Origin: Verrucomicrobiota bacterium
GTDB taxonomy: Bacteria > Verrucomicrobiota > Verrucomicrobiia > Verrucomicrobiales > DEV007
DNA: 36,439 bases
Direction of reading: 5' to 3'
Assembly: GCA_020627905.1 (NCBI GenBank)
Contig: JAHDFZ010000004.1
Coordinates: 1 to 36,439 of the forward strand
Both the position numbers and the translations under genes were made by a program. Each line of letters opens with the position of its first letter. The first letter of the stretch is position 1. Under the pieces are notes generated by a model. The model had not been told where the DNA came from. It worked only from the letters and a program-made list of their open reading frames with translations, and did no database searches. Positions 16,363-25,366 of the stretch are shown here, in pieces.

Positions 16363-18420
16363 CTAGGTCCGGACGTAATTGATCTCGCACCCTTTCAGGA
16401 GTCGATCCTCCTGGCTTAATCCGGCTAGTGAGAGGCTTCCGAGGTCGCATTTCTGAAAAATATCAAGCCCTCGATCCAGTGTGATTTTCCATCCATGGTC
16501 AGTCGAAATGCTTCTCGCGTGGAAATTTGGATTCGAATCATATTCATACGAGAATGCAACCCGACTTCCTTCACAGCTCTCCTGCAGTTTGCGGAGGTTT
16601 TCGTCCTGCTTCTGGCAAAGATCGGGGTCAGACTGAGTCACGAGATGAACGGCTACCTCTTCTCCCATCGGGGTGAAGGAATTTACGAGCTGGACAAGCT
16701 CAAGACAGTTGCGGATCTGCCAGAAGGTTCGGATGTAAGGATCATGAATTGTGATGCGGGTCGCGCCTTCCAGATATTCAGAAAACAATTTGTCGTAGGA
16801 GTATCCTTTGACATTCTCCGGAACAACGAAGTGGGCAGCTTTAGGCTCTTCATGCTGGGTCGCATTTTCTCCGGTTTTCGCATCGTTTTCAGGCAATGCT
16901 GGAGCGCCCTTGGAGTCCTGAGGCGGATCGGCGTCGGTCTGCATCTCTTCGTAGGCGAACAGTGATGGATATTGCACTTCCTCAGCACATTTGACAAGCT
17001 GAGGGGCCTTGTCCTTCTGATGGATGCTGAACTGCTTTTCCTCGAAAGTGGCATCGATCCTCAGGATGTGATCTTTGACTCGCTTCCGGGATTCCATCGC
17101 AAAATGGAGGATCTCGTGCATCTCCTCCTCACTTGCCTCCTGATGGGGATAGATGATTTTCATTAGCCCTGCGAAGGTCTTCTGCACGCCCGTCCGATCA
17201 CGTGTCGTGATCTCTGGATTGATCTCGAAAAACTTCTGGTATTGATCTGAGAAGTCGAGAGTTCGCAGATGGCTGAGAATCTCCGCCAGATAATCGACGA
17301 TCAGTCCATACCCTTTGGTAAAGAGTTCGTTCTGGATCGGGCCGACCTCCCAGCCGGGGATGTAGGCATGGAGTCGGTCAAGAAAAGCTGAGTCGATGTA
17401 TTTGTCTGGCAGCTGATCGAAGAAATGAGAATTCTTCAGCATGTAGGTGACGGACTTCTTGGTATTTCCCATGAAGACCATTGATGCCTCGGCACCGATC
17501 GACTCGATCCCTCGGGAGAAGGACTTATTCGCCATGTAGTTCTTCATGATGTCGACCAGGTTTTTATCCACGCGCTTGTCCTTCCCGGCGAATTCATCGA
17601 AGCAGATGCAATCCCAATGACCCACGAGGCCGATTTTACCTCCTCCCGTGTTACTCACGAAGAGTTTCGGTGTCGTTACTTCGCCCCCGGACAAGAGAAT
17701 CCCGTGAGGGGAAAACTCGGAATAGATGTGAGACTTTCCGGTCCCTTTGGGTCCGAGTTCGATCATGTTGTAATTCCGCTCACAGAAGGGAATGAGGCGG
17801 GAGAGCTGCAGCAGCGTGCCTCTTCGCGAAAACATTTCAGGATCGAAGCCGATCGTCTGCAGGAGCACGCCGAGCCACTCGTCTGTGGAAAACTGACGTC
17901 GCGCTTCCTGAAAAGCCTCGAAATCAAATTTCGAGACCTGGATGGGCTTCAGGAGGTCGATACCCCAGGGAGATGATTTCGGATCATCCGGCACTTCATA
18001 AGTGACATCGACGATGCTCCAGACTCCGCCGACCAGCAATTTCGGATGTTTGCGCACGTAGTCCTTTGCCAGGGGAACCTTTTTAATATCGAGGTTGGTG
18101 AATCTCGCTTCGTAAAATCCGCCGGCATCGTTCAGTTCCACCGTCACTTTATCGATCACCTTATGGCGGCCTTTATCCTCTATCTTTGATTTAATGAGGG
18201 GAGCAGCGTTGCGTTGGACAAAATGAGAGGCGAGGATCTCCCTCACCCTGCTGACGCCGGCATCGATCGTATCAGGATCATCAGTCGAGCAGTGCTGACC
18301 CAGCAGGTATTCTAGCACGTAGCTTGGCACTACGGCGTTTCCTTTGACGTCGGCTACCAGATCTTTCCGGACAGCCAGTCCTGCAAAATGTTCGTTTATC
18401 AGTTCATCGAGCTTATTCAT
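16363..18420 (-). CDS. brxL: BREX protein BrxL, AAA+ core with C-terminal MIT_C/PLD-like domain in place of Lon protease
   Basis: A 685-residue BrxL homologue and the last BREX gene, starting 8 bases after pglZ. Canonical BrxL is an AAA+ DNA-binding ring with a Lon-like protease domain. Here the N-terminal region and AAA+ core are normal: Walker A GPKGTGKSH (about residue 223), Walker B CICFDEFAG (about 270), then a sensor-like MVFMGNTKKS and the family stretch RTGVQKTFAGLMKIIYPH. After an acidic linker (about 495-530) the C-terminal 150 residues do not show the Lon catalytic Ser/Lys region. They instead match, motif by motif as I recall it, the phospholipase-D-like C-terminal domain of human MITD1: DPYIR, then HLVTQSD, FHARSISTDHGWKI and LDRGLDIFQ. 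The AAA+ call is strong; the MIT_C call is from remembered homologues. Confidence 0.88.
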   Translation of the reverse strand: MNKLDELINEHFAGLAVRKDLVADVKGNAVVPSYVLEYLLGQHCSTDDPDTIDAGVSRVREILASHFVQRNAAPLIKSKIEDKGRHKVIDKVTVELNDAGGFYEARFTNLDIKKVPLAKDYVRKHPKLLVGGVWSIVDVTYEVPDDPKSSPWGIDLLKPIQVSKFDFEAFQEARRQFSTDEWLGVLLQTIGFDPEMFSRRGTLLQLSRLIPFCERNYNMIELGPKGTGKSHIYSEFSPHGILLSGGEVTTPKLFVSNTGGGKIGLVGHWDCICFDEFAGKDKRVDKNLVDIMKNYMANKSFSRGIESIGAEASMVFMGNTKKSVTYMLKNSHFFDQLPDKYIDSAFLDRLHAYIPGWEVGPIQNELFTKGYGLIVDYLAEILSHLRTLDFSDQYQKFFEINPEITTRDRTGVQKTFAGLMKIIYPHQEASEEEMHEILHFAMESRKRVKDHILRIDATFEEKQFSIHQKDKAPQLVKCAEEVQYPSLFAYEEMQTDADPPQDSKGAPALPENDAKTGENATQHEEPKAAHFVVPENVKGYSYDKLFSEYLEGATRITIHDPYIRTFWQIRNCLELVQLVNSFTPMGEEVAVHLVTQSDPDLCQKQDENLRKLQESCEGSRVAFSYEYDSNPNFHARSISTDHGWKITLDRGLDIFQKCDLGSLSLAGLSQEDRLLKGCEINYVRT

Positions 18421-18428
18421 GGCAGTCT

Positions 18429-20957
18429 CTAGAATTCGTCGATCTCGGTTTCGAAAGGTTTTACGAATTTCGCAATTGCTGTCTCGTAGGTTTTGCGGTG
18501 GCTGGTTCCGGGAATTTGTTCCATAAGCCGTAGCTCCAGATCCTGATTGTTAAAATCGGTGACCCGGTGTCCCAGCGTCAGGGTGAGGACGGTTTCTCGA
18601 TTGCGGGGTTCTGCATCAGTGCTTTCGAATCTAACAGTCTTCTGATCAGAGAGCAGTTCGTCGTCCGGGCTGAAAAGGCCCACCTCCAGCTCACGCTCCA
18701 GCATCTTGTCGGGTTCGGACACCACCTGTTTCTGGAACAGCCGGATGGCCACCTGCAGGGTCGTGATCTTTGCGGGGAAGCTCTGGACCTCGACATCTAC
18801 CTGCCTGCGGGAGCTTACCCTGGTTTTGCTGATGCTCACTACCGGGACGATCGTCTCCTGCGGTATCGCACCACCGTGCACGTAGCGTTTACCGGCTCCT
18901 TTTGCCCTGATGCGCTGAATTCCCTTGGCGATACCCACCTGGAAGTCGCCCTCCAGCCCCAGCTCCTCAGTAGAGAATACGCGAATCGACGAGTCAGACG
19001 AGAGCCCGTGTCCTAAGACCCAGCGCCGATGAGGGTTGCCCAGAAGTCCACTTTTCGGCGCGTCCGGGCAGTCGACATCCTCCACCTGGCTCTGCCGGAA
19101 GAGGAATCCGTGATCCGCCGTGACGACAATTTTGGTAGCATTGATATTAGCCGCCTTCTTCACCATTTTGACGATTGTCTCGATAGCGTCATCGCAGGCT
19201 GTCGTTGTTCGCTCCTCTGTGGCGAGGCTGTCACCGGTGTCATCGATCTCGTTGTGATAGATATACACCACGTCATAATCCCTCATCAAAGGGCGGCCCT
19301 CATTCTTGGTATGAAGATTGAGGAACTCCTCTGACTTCAGGATCTTTACTTTCGTTTCGGGGGCCTGATTGAGGATCTTTTCGCGGGCTTCCGATCCCGT
19401 GGTCTTGACTCCATCTGCATAAGCGATTTTTGAGTCCTCGGACAGGGCGAGCGTTTCATTCGGCAGGTGCGAGGCCATTCCCAGTTGGGTGAAAGAAGGC
19501 AGGGAGGTGAGGCGGGTGCTGATCTCGGCAGAAAACTTGTCCTCTCTCCCGATCCGCCGCTGCAGGTCAGCGGCACATTCATAGCGCAGACCGTCGGAGA
19601 TGATGACGAAGAGCTTCTGCTGACTCTGTGTGATCGGCTTCACCACCTGTTTGAAAAAGTCACGCAGACGTGACTGCGCCGACGGGGGCCATGTCGGGTG
19701 CTGGTCGAGCAGGATCTCCCAGCGGGTGGACAGCGGGGCGAGATAGCTGTTGAGATAGCTTTTTTCGACAAGGCCCTCGATTTCATCCAGCAGGGCAGGT
19801 TGCGCTGATTCTCGACGTGAAGCATGGAATTTCCGATAATGGTAGTCGATCTTCCACCAGGACGATTCGTATCGACTGATGGCCTGATCGAGGTTTTCCA
19901 CATCGAACCCGACGGCCTCTACGAGATCGAGCAACCGGGCACCATGGCGTAGGGATTGGTAAAGTGCTTCATACTTGTTAAACCATACCGAGCGTGAGCG
20001 TTTCTGGATGATCGACTTCCATTCCTCCGGCTTCCAGCGCTGTTGAGTGATCCCGTCACGAAGCCAGCAGACGAGCCGGCGCTCGATCAGTTCATAGGCA
20101 TCGACCTCCGCATCCGCTATCGACTGCAGCTCCTTGTCAGTGAGCTGATTCAGCTTTTCCGTGACATTGAGGTCTGCAGCAGTCCGGCTGGACAGGACTT
20201 CGAAACTCTGCCGAAAGCGGTTGCTGTCTTTCCAGCGGCTGAGGAATACGATCGCCTGGCTCCGCAGCTGCACCTTGGAGGAAGAGCCCAGCGGCGCATT
20301 GTTCTGAAACAGCACGATGATGAAATCGAGCAGAGAGGCGTCTGCAGATTGATAGCCGTATTGCGCCTCGACCTCCTGCCAGAAGGCGGACACCAGATTG
20401 AACTCTTCCAGCTTCGCAGTGACGGGGTCGAACATTTCGGCACCGGCCAGCTCCTCGCAGAGCTGCAGCAGGATGGCATCCAGCGAGTGATCCTGCGCCT
20501 TCAGGACGATCGCGATCATCCGCCGCCGGATCGTCCGGTGCGTTTCATCCTGCTGGATATGGCTTCTAAGAGCTTCGCGCCGTTCTTTCCGACTGAAAAA
20601 CGTGGCGTGCTCAGCCGCGAGATTTCGATACTCCGGCGGCAGTCCCGTTTCCTGCAGGTGCAGGGACGCGCGGTCAGCGTGAAACTCAGCGTTCGATAGC
20701 AGGATATCCAGCAGCCAGTTGTCCTCGTCTCTCGGACGTTCTACCGGCACGTAGAGAAGAAACTTCTGCTCAGGCTCGTCGAGAAGCACGCGGAACTTCA
20801 CACCGATCTCGTTGTTCTCGACCCGGATCGTTTCCACATCCGGCAGCTTCAAGTGATCGAGATCCTTCGACCACTCGTTCTTGCCATCATACCAGAAGAC
20901 CACGCGGTGGCGGGAGAACTGTCGTTCAAGACTACGCTGGATGTGGGGGGATGACAT
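18429..20957 (-). CDS. pglZ: BREX alkaline phosphatase-superfamily protein PglZ
   Basis: An 842-residue PglZ, the usual length for type I BREX. The N-terminal half is a variable region beginning with VVFWYDGKNEW. The alkaline-phosphatase-like domain shows FVIISDGLRYECAADLQ, carrying the first metal-binding Asp, and VVTADHGFLFRQ with the Asp-His pair of the second site. A beta-rich C-terminal domain follows. PglZ is essential for BREX and associates with PglX and BrxB in known systems; its catalytic substrate is not settled. It starts 28 bases after higA and ends 8 bases before brxL. PglZ is separated from its usual neighbour pglX by the toxin-antitoxin pair. Confidence 0.93.
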   Translation of the reverse strand: MSSPHIQRSLERQFSRHRVVFWYDGKNEWSKDLDHLKLPDVETIRVENNEIGVKFRVLLDEPEQKFLLYVPVERPRDEDNWLLDILLSNAEFHADRASLHLQETGLPPEYRNLAAEHATFFSRKERREALRSHIQQDETHRTIRRRMIAIVLKAQDHSLDAILLQLCEELAGAEMFDPVTAKLEEFNLVSAFWQEVEAQYGYQSADASLLDFIIVLFQNNAPLGSSSKVQLRSQAIVFLSRWKDSNRFRQSFEVLSSRTAADLNVTEKLNQLTDKELQSIADAEVDAYELIERRLVCWLRDGITQQRWKPEEWKSIIQKRSRSVWFNKYEALYQSLRHGARLLDLVEAVGFDVENLDQAISRYESSWWKIDYHYRKFHASRRESAQPALLDEIEGLVEKSYLNSYLAPLSTRWEILLDQHPTWPPSAQSRLRDFFKQVVKPITQSQQKLFVIISDGLRYECAADLQRRIGREDKFSAEISTRLTSLPSFTQLGMASHLPNETLALSEDSKIAYADGVKTTGSEAREKILNQAPETKVKILKSEEFLNLHTKNEGRPLMRDYDVVYIYHNEIDDTGDSLATEERTTTACDDAIETIVKMVKKAANINATKIVVTADHGFLFRQSQVEDVDCPDAPKSGLLGNPHRRWVLGHGLSSDSSIRVFSTEELGLEGDFQVGIAKGIQRIRAKGAGKRYVHGGAIPQETIVPVVSISKTRVSSRRQVDVEVQSFPAKITTLQVAIRLFQKQVVSEPDKMLERELEVGLFSPDDELLSDQKTVRFESTDAEPRNRETVLTLTLGHRVTDFNNQDLELRLMEQIPGTSHRKTYETAIAKFVKPFETEIDEF

Positions 20958-20985
20958 CTGGATTAGGGAGCTGCGGGGAGGTGCC

Positions 20986-21423
20986 TCAGGCTTCGATCTT
21001 GCTGCTTCCGGACCGGATCCTTCTGCCTGCCTGCTTCCGGCTGGTAGCGCGGGAGTGCAGGCCGATCTGGGGTTCGTTCACAAGCACCTCCGCAGGGATC
21101 TGGAGATGACGATGCAGCTGCCGGATCATCGTGAGACTGAGGCTCCGCTTCCGATTGAGCACCTCCGAAACCTTGCTCTTCCCGGAGATGAATTCCGCCA
21201 GGTCCTTCTGCTTCAGGCCCATCTGATCCATGCGGAACTTAATCGCCTCGATCGGATCAGGAGGGCCGATCGGGATATGCTCTTTCTCATATTGCTCGAC
21301 GAGCAGGGACCACAGCTCCAGCTGATTCTCTTCCGGCGAGCCAGGTTCCGCGTCCATCAGACCCTCCAGGTGCTCGAGCGCTGACTGGTATTCTGCTTTC
21401 GTCTTGATGATTTTGGGATCCAT
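20986..21423 (-). CDS. higA: HigA-type antitoxin (helix-turn-helix)
   Basis: A 145-residue Xre-family antitoxin. It has the long N-terminal helical region typical of HigA partners of this toxin class and the motif HIPIGPPDPIEAIKFRMDQ (about residues 49-67). A helix-turn-helix follows at about 58-115 (MGLKQKDLAEFI, SKVSEVLNRKRSLSL, LHRHLQIPAEVL). The last 25 residues are basic (SRATSRKQAGRRIRSG) and extend beyond the usual fold. It follows the toxin gene by 14 bases, the toxin-first order typical of higBA, and should neutralise the toxin and repress the operon. The pair sits inside the BREX cluster between pglX and pglZ. Confidence 0.9.
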   Translation of the reverse strand: MDPKIIKTKAEYQSALEHLEGLMDAEPGSPEENQLELWSLLVEQYEKEHIPIGPPDPIEAIKFRMDQMGLKQKDLAEFISGKSKVSEVLNRKRSLSLTMIRQLHRHLQIPAEVLVNEPQIGLHSRATSRKQAGRRIRSGSSKIEA

Positions 21424-21437
21424 GGCTGATCGGTTCG

Positions 21438-21731
21438 TTAGATGGTTTCGGCATTCACCTTGTCGTATTCAGCGTGAGTTCCGACGAAGCGGATATAGAC
21501 GACGCCGGTGTTGTAGTGGATTTTTACGATGAGGCGGTAGGTGTTTCCTTTGATGTTAAAGACGATGCGGTTTCCACGGATGATGTCGGCAGAGGGGTAG
21601 CGGAGCTTGATGTCATTCGGTTCGGCCCATCGGGAATGCAGCGCTTCCTGATACCAGGCTTTCAGGGCCTGTTCAGCGTCTTCATGCGCTTCCCAGAAGT
21701 CCCGCAGAGTTTTCAGGGCGATCACTCTCAT
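21438..21731 (-). CDS. higB: HigB-type mRNA interferase toxin
   Basis: A 97-residue toxin of the HigB/RelE family, which cleaves mRNA on the ribosome when not bound by antitoxin. The typical ending VYIRFVGTHAEYDKVNAETI and the central RIVFNIKGNTYRLIVKIHY (about residues 55-73) are diagnostic. The start at 21731 is preceded by AGGG nine bases upstream. It lies 88 bases after the pglX stop, in a gap that contains a hairpin at 21766-21787. Confidence 0.92.
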   Translation of the reverse strand: MRVIALKTLRDFWEAHEDAEQALKAWYQEALHSRWAEPNDIKLRYPSADIIRGNRIVFNIKGNTYRLIVKIHYNTGVVYIRFVGTHAEYDKVNAETI

Positions 21732-21765
21732 AACAGTCTGCCCTGCTTTCTCCTGCTGAACAAGT

Positions 21766-21787
21766 AAAAAGTTCCCTTGATGGGAAC
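21766..21787 (-). terminator. Hairpin between pglX and higB: terminator or toxin-antitoxin operator
   Basis: GTTCCC (21771-21776) and GGGAAC (21782-21787) form a perfect 6-bp stem with a 5-base loop. On the minus strand the stem is followed directly by five T residues (21766-21770), the form of a short rho-independent terminator. It comes 33 bases after the pglX stop and about 35 bases before the higB start, so it could equally be the palindromic operator bound by HigA. Confidence 0.5.
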
Positions 21788-21819
21788 ATTCTCCCGATAT
21801 GGGGGGGCGGATTTCACCA

Positions 21820-24800
21820 TCACGAGAGTCCGGTGACTTTAGCGAGAGCCTTGCCGAATTTTGGATAGTTTGCCTTTACCCCATCATCGAGATCGATTTC
21901 GAGACGCTGCTGAGCGAGGGGAAGGAGGGTATCGCGTTCGTATTGTTCGACATCGAGGATCGCTTCCCGCGTCTTCTTGAGCTTTTTGCGGTCGGCAGCG
22001 GTGGCGGTTTCGGCTTCGACTTTGGCCTGCAGCTCGCTCTCCTGATGGACTAGCTTGTGGCGGAACTCGCGAAGGTAACCGGTGAGCAGGATGTTCACGG
22101 TGTCCTTGGTGTAGCGATGCAGATAGACCAGGGCGCGAAAGTGTTTCTTCGGGCTTTGGAAGAGCCAGTAGATGGGACGCTTTTTGTAAGTCTTGACGTG
22201 ATCGGCGTAGAAGCCGCCGGTGTTGGCGGTGAAGTATTTCCGCAGCGGCTTGCCGAGACTGTCTTCGAGGAAGGTCAGGTTCTGCTCCAGCGTCTCGGGA
22301 CCGAAGGTGGCGCGGAGAAAATCACGGACGCGGCTGGCGGCATCGTCGGGGAACCACTCGTCTTCGGTGATGGGGACGATGGCGTCGTCATCGGGGGCGA
22401 AGGTGAGTTCGTCGGCGGACTTGCCGACTTTTTCGAGATAGTCCTCCACGGTGTCTCCGGCATCGGCGAGGATGAGGCCGGACTTGTCGAGACTGTATCG
22501 GCCCATCATGCAACCAACCGCGTAGGAGACGAAAGCGGCCATGTCGTCGCGAGCATCGGCTCGGGCGAGAGTGATTTCGTCCTCGGGGACCTCGGGTGTC
22601 AGTTCATCTTGCAGTCCGTAGACGTCGATCCAGAGACGGTTGTTCTCGGTCTCCAGTTCCTGCATGCGCCGGATAGCGGCGGTGCAGTAGGCGGCGTAGT
22701 TGGCCCACGACTCGGCGAGGGTGCGGCCTTTCCACGCGCCGCTGGGTTGGCCGGGCTCGACTTCCCAATCGCCAGTGCGCAGTAGTGGCAGATCGCGGAA
22801 GTCCCAGCTGGTTTCGAAGTTGTCCCAGTCGGCGCGGGCGACCTCAATCGCCCCTCTGACTGTTTTGACTATATCCTTTTTACTATTGCCGGGGAGTTCT
22901 GCCTCAAATGGCAGTGTCGCCATGTTGCCGACTTGAAACTCCGACGTCGGATTTAGGAAGTCCATCATCGTGGACACCAACGGTGAAACCAGAAAACCTA
23001 GGACAAGCTCCCTGCTGGTTTCTGGAAACATCGATGAACCCTTAACGTCAAACAGGAATCCCTTCGGTGTCTCCCTTGCGCTAAGCCTAGCCGTTGTCGT
23101 TGTAGTCCAAGTGATGCCTGGACGGAAATAGAATGACGGATTACGGACGGCGGAGCGGACCTTCCCTCGGTCATCCAAAAAGTTACGAATCTCGTATCCG
23201 TCGTTCTCCCAGTTCACGACATAATAACAATTTCCATACCAATTCCTAACAGGACCACCCTTGTTATATGGAAACCACTTTCTTTGTGATGAATTCGCTG
23301 CTTCGGCATCGTCGCAGTCGTAAGAACTCAAACGATCTGAAACCTCGTGCCAATGTCTGAGGAATCGATCGTTGTCTGCTGTCGCCATACCCTGTCTTGG
23401 CCTACAAAACTCAGACAAAGAAGGCAGGTGCTCGAAGTGAGCCTGCATCTTTCTGGAAGCCCAGTAGGCAACAGGAGACCCAGGTATTCTGCGAAAGTTC
23501 TCAACAGAGGCGGTCTTTAGCCTCTCATTCTCAACTGGAAATTCATGCGGAACACCGCGCCCATCAGTCTCGAAATATCGAACGCACATGAATCTTCCTT
23601 TGTAGTTTTCGTTGTGCGATAGACTGAAGATAGTCGCAGCCGTCCCGAAGCTAATTCCCATGCTCGTTCCGCCTTTTCCTAGATACGGCATATGCAGCAT
23701 CGATTCGATAGTGCTCTTGGAATACAAGCTCACTCTCAGTTCCTCAAACGTAGGAAGGAACATCCAGGATTCGAGGGTGACCATTGCCATGAATCCTTTC
23801 GCCCGTCCAGATGTCGCACCTTTCTCTAAAAACATTGCGAAGAAATCAGCAGCGGAATCAGGATAGTATTGATCTGCAAAGTTCTTCGCGAGATTGTTCA
23901 TTTGTTTTCGCCCCATATATGGCGGATTCGCCACGACGACCTGATACCGCTGGCTTAGCATCTCCGCCTGATTGACAACGAGCCGGAACCTGCGTTGAGT
24001 GTCCTGCACGAGAAGGTCGCCCGTAGCCGATTTGTCACCAATCTTTGTCATGAGGGCGTCCAATTCCCCGACATCAAGAACTGGCTGAATGAGCGAGCCG
24101 AAGGTCTCTGTGTGTTCTCGGAACTGGTGGATTTGGGCAAGTTCGTCCTGGCTGAACTCTTCGCCTGAGGCCTTGCTCCAGGCGTGAATCTCCTCCGGAG
24201 AGATCACCACATCCTGCAGCCGCATCACTTCCGGTTGAACCGCACGACGAAATGCAGATCGACTCTGCTCTCGCGCTTTGCATACAAGCGCAAACTGCGC
24301 GAGCTGCGCGGCACGAGGGCAGATCTCAAGCCCATGCAGATTGTTTTCCAAGATTAGCGCCGGAATCTCACTGGGAGTGTAGCCTTCCTCCTCGTAGATC
24401 TTCACAAGCAAATCGAAAGCATAGGTCAACATGTGGCCGGAACCACAAGCCGGATCGAGTAGCCGGATCTCCTCTGGAGTCTCTATCGTAAGGCTGTCGG
24501 CAGGCTCCTGTCCCTCGGGTTCTTCCACGTAGTAGGGCATGTGCTCCCGAAGCCGAGAATCCGGTCGTGACCGCAGCCACAGGCGACCGAGAGAGTTCTC
24601 CACGAGATAGCGCACAATCCAGTGCGGGGTGAAAAGCTGGGTGACGGCGGGAATATCCTCCGAAGGCACGGCTTTTTTCCGCGCCATCACTTCATCCTTT
24701 TTTTCCGAGATGTAGAACTGGTAAAGCCAGCCGAGAATTTCGACCTCGGCGCAATCTTCGTCGGTGATCTCACTCACGAAACCATGGACGACGGAATGTT

Positions 24801-25332
24801 CGGTCAGCAAGTCGTCTGGGAGCAGCAACTCGGTGAAGGCGTCGATCTTGTCGAAGAGATTCGGCAACAGGTCGGCGTAGTATTGGCTGACGCCGATCAC
24901 GAGGAGCCGCTGCACTTCGGCTTGGGGATTTGGGCTTGGCAGGTTGCCGTCCAGCAAATCATTGATGCGGGAGGCCGAAACGAATTCTTTCAATTCCTCG
25001 GGCACGACTCCTTTGCGAACTTGCTGGAGCAGCTCGGGCAGCACATCGCCCTCACTCGGCGCGGTGATGACGCGGACGCGAAAGGGATGCCACCCGTGCG
25101 CATCGAGATACCGGAACGCGGCGAACCGGTTGAACCAGGTGTAGGCGACCCGCTCGATCAGTGCCGCGCGCCCTTCATGCTCAAGCACGCGCCGGAGGTC
25201 GCTTAGAAGCTTCTCCTGCGCCGCGAGGTCAGGCGTTTTCGCCGTGAGCACGTAGTCGAGCTTCACCTCGACCTGCTTCATCAGTTTCGTGCGGCATTCC
25301 GGGGCGAAACGTTTCAGTCTACTGGTATCCAT
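21820..25332 (-). CDS. pglX: BREX adenine-specific DNA methyltransferase PglX
   Basis: A 1170-residue PglX, the methyltransferase that marks host DNA at a BREX site so that it is spared. The SAM-binding motif is DPACGSGHMLTYAFD (about residue 288) and the catalytic motif is NPPY in VVVANPPYMGRKQM (about 465), typical of N6-adenine methylation. The region after NPPY to about residue 830 should include target recognition, and the last 340 residues are a conserved helical C-terminal domain. Base composition is uneven: sampled lines near both ends are about 60% G+C, while sampled lines between roughly 22850 and 24350 fall to 35-45%. It starts 34 bases after brxC. Confidence 0.94.
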   Translation of the reverse strand: MDTSRLKRFAPECRTKLMKQVEVKLDYVLTAKTPDLAAQEKLLSDLRRVLEHEGRAALIERVAYTWFNRFAAFRYLDAHGWHPFRVRVITAPSEGDVLPELLQQVRKGVVPEELKEFVSASRINDLLDGNLPSPNPQAEVQRLLVIGVSQYYADLLPNLFDKIDAFTELLLPDDLLTEHSVVHGFVSEITDEDCAEVEILGWLYQFYISEKKDEVMARKKAVPSEDIPAVTQLFTPHWIVRYLVENSLGRLWLRSRPDSRLREHMPYYVEEPEGQEPADSLTIETPEEIRLLDPACGSGHMLTYAFDLLVKIYEEEGYTPSEIPALILENNLHGLEICPRAAQLAQFALVCKAREQSRSAFRRAVQPEVMRLQDVVISPEEIHAWSKASGEEFSQDELAQIHQFREHTETFGSLIQPVLDVGELDALMTKIGDKSATGDLLVQDTQRRFRLVVNQAEMLSQRYQVVVANPPYMGRKQMNNLAKNFADQYYPDSAADFFAMFLEKGATSGRAKGFMAMVTLESWMFLPTFEELRVSLYSKSTIESMLHMPYLGKGGTSMGISFGTAATIFSLSHNENYKGRFMCVRYFETDGRGVPHEFPVENERLKTASVENFRRIPGSPVAYWASRKMQAHFEHLPSLSEFCRPRQGMATADNDRFLRHWHEVSDRLSSYDCDDAEAANSSQRKWFPYNKGGPVRNWYGNCYYVVNWENDGYEIRNFLDDRGKVRSAVRNPSFYFRPGITWTTTTTARLSARETPKGFLFDVKGSSMFPETSRELVLGFLVSPLVSTMMDFLNPTSEFQVGNMATLPFEAELPGNSKKDIVKTVRGAIEVARADWDNFETSWDFRDLPLLRTGDWEVEPGQPSGAWKGRTLAESWANYAAYCTAAIRRMQELETENNRLWIDVYGLQDELTPEVPEDEITLARADARDDMAAFVSYAVGCMMGRYSLDKSGLILADAGDTVEDYLEKVGKSADELTFAPDDDAIVPITEDEWFPDDAASRVRDFLRATFGPETLEQNLTFLEDSLGKPLRKYFTANTGGFYADHVKTYKKRPIYWLFQSPKKHFRALVYLHRYTKDTVNILLTGYLREFRHKLVHQESELQAKVEAETATAADRKKLKKTREAILDVEQYERDTLLPLAQQRLEIDLDDGVKANYPKFGKALAKVTGLS

Positions 25333-25366
25333 GGGAAAGAAGGGGGCTGAAAGATGAATGCCGGCC

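Noticed and set aside
22057-22785. 242-codon plus-strand frame antisense to pglX
   Set aside because: Repetitive Gly/Val/Glu-rich translation typical of a reverse-strand shadow of a GC-rich gene.
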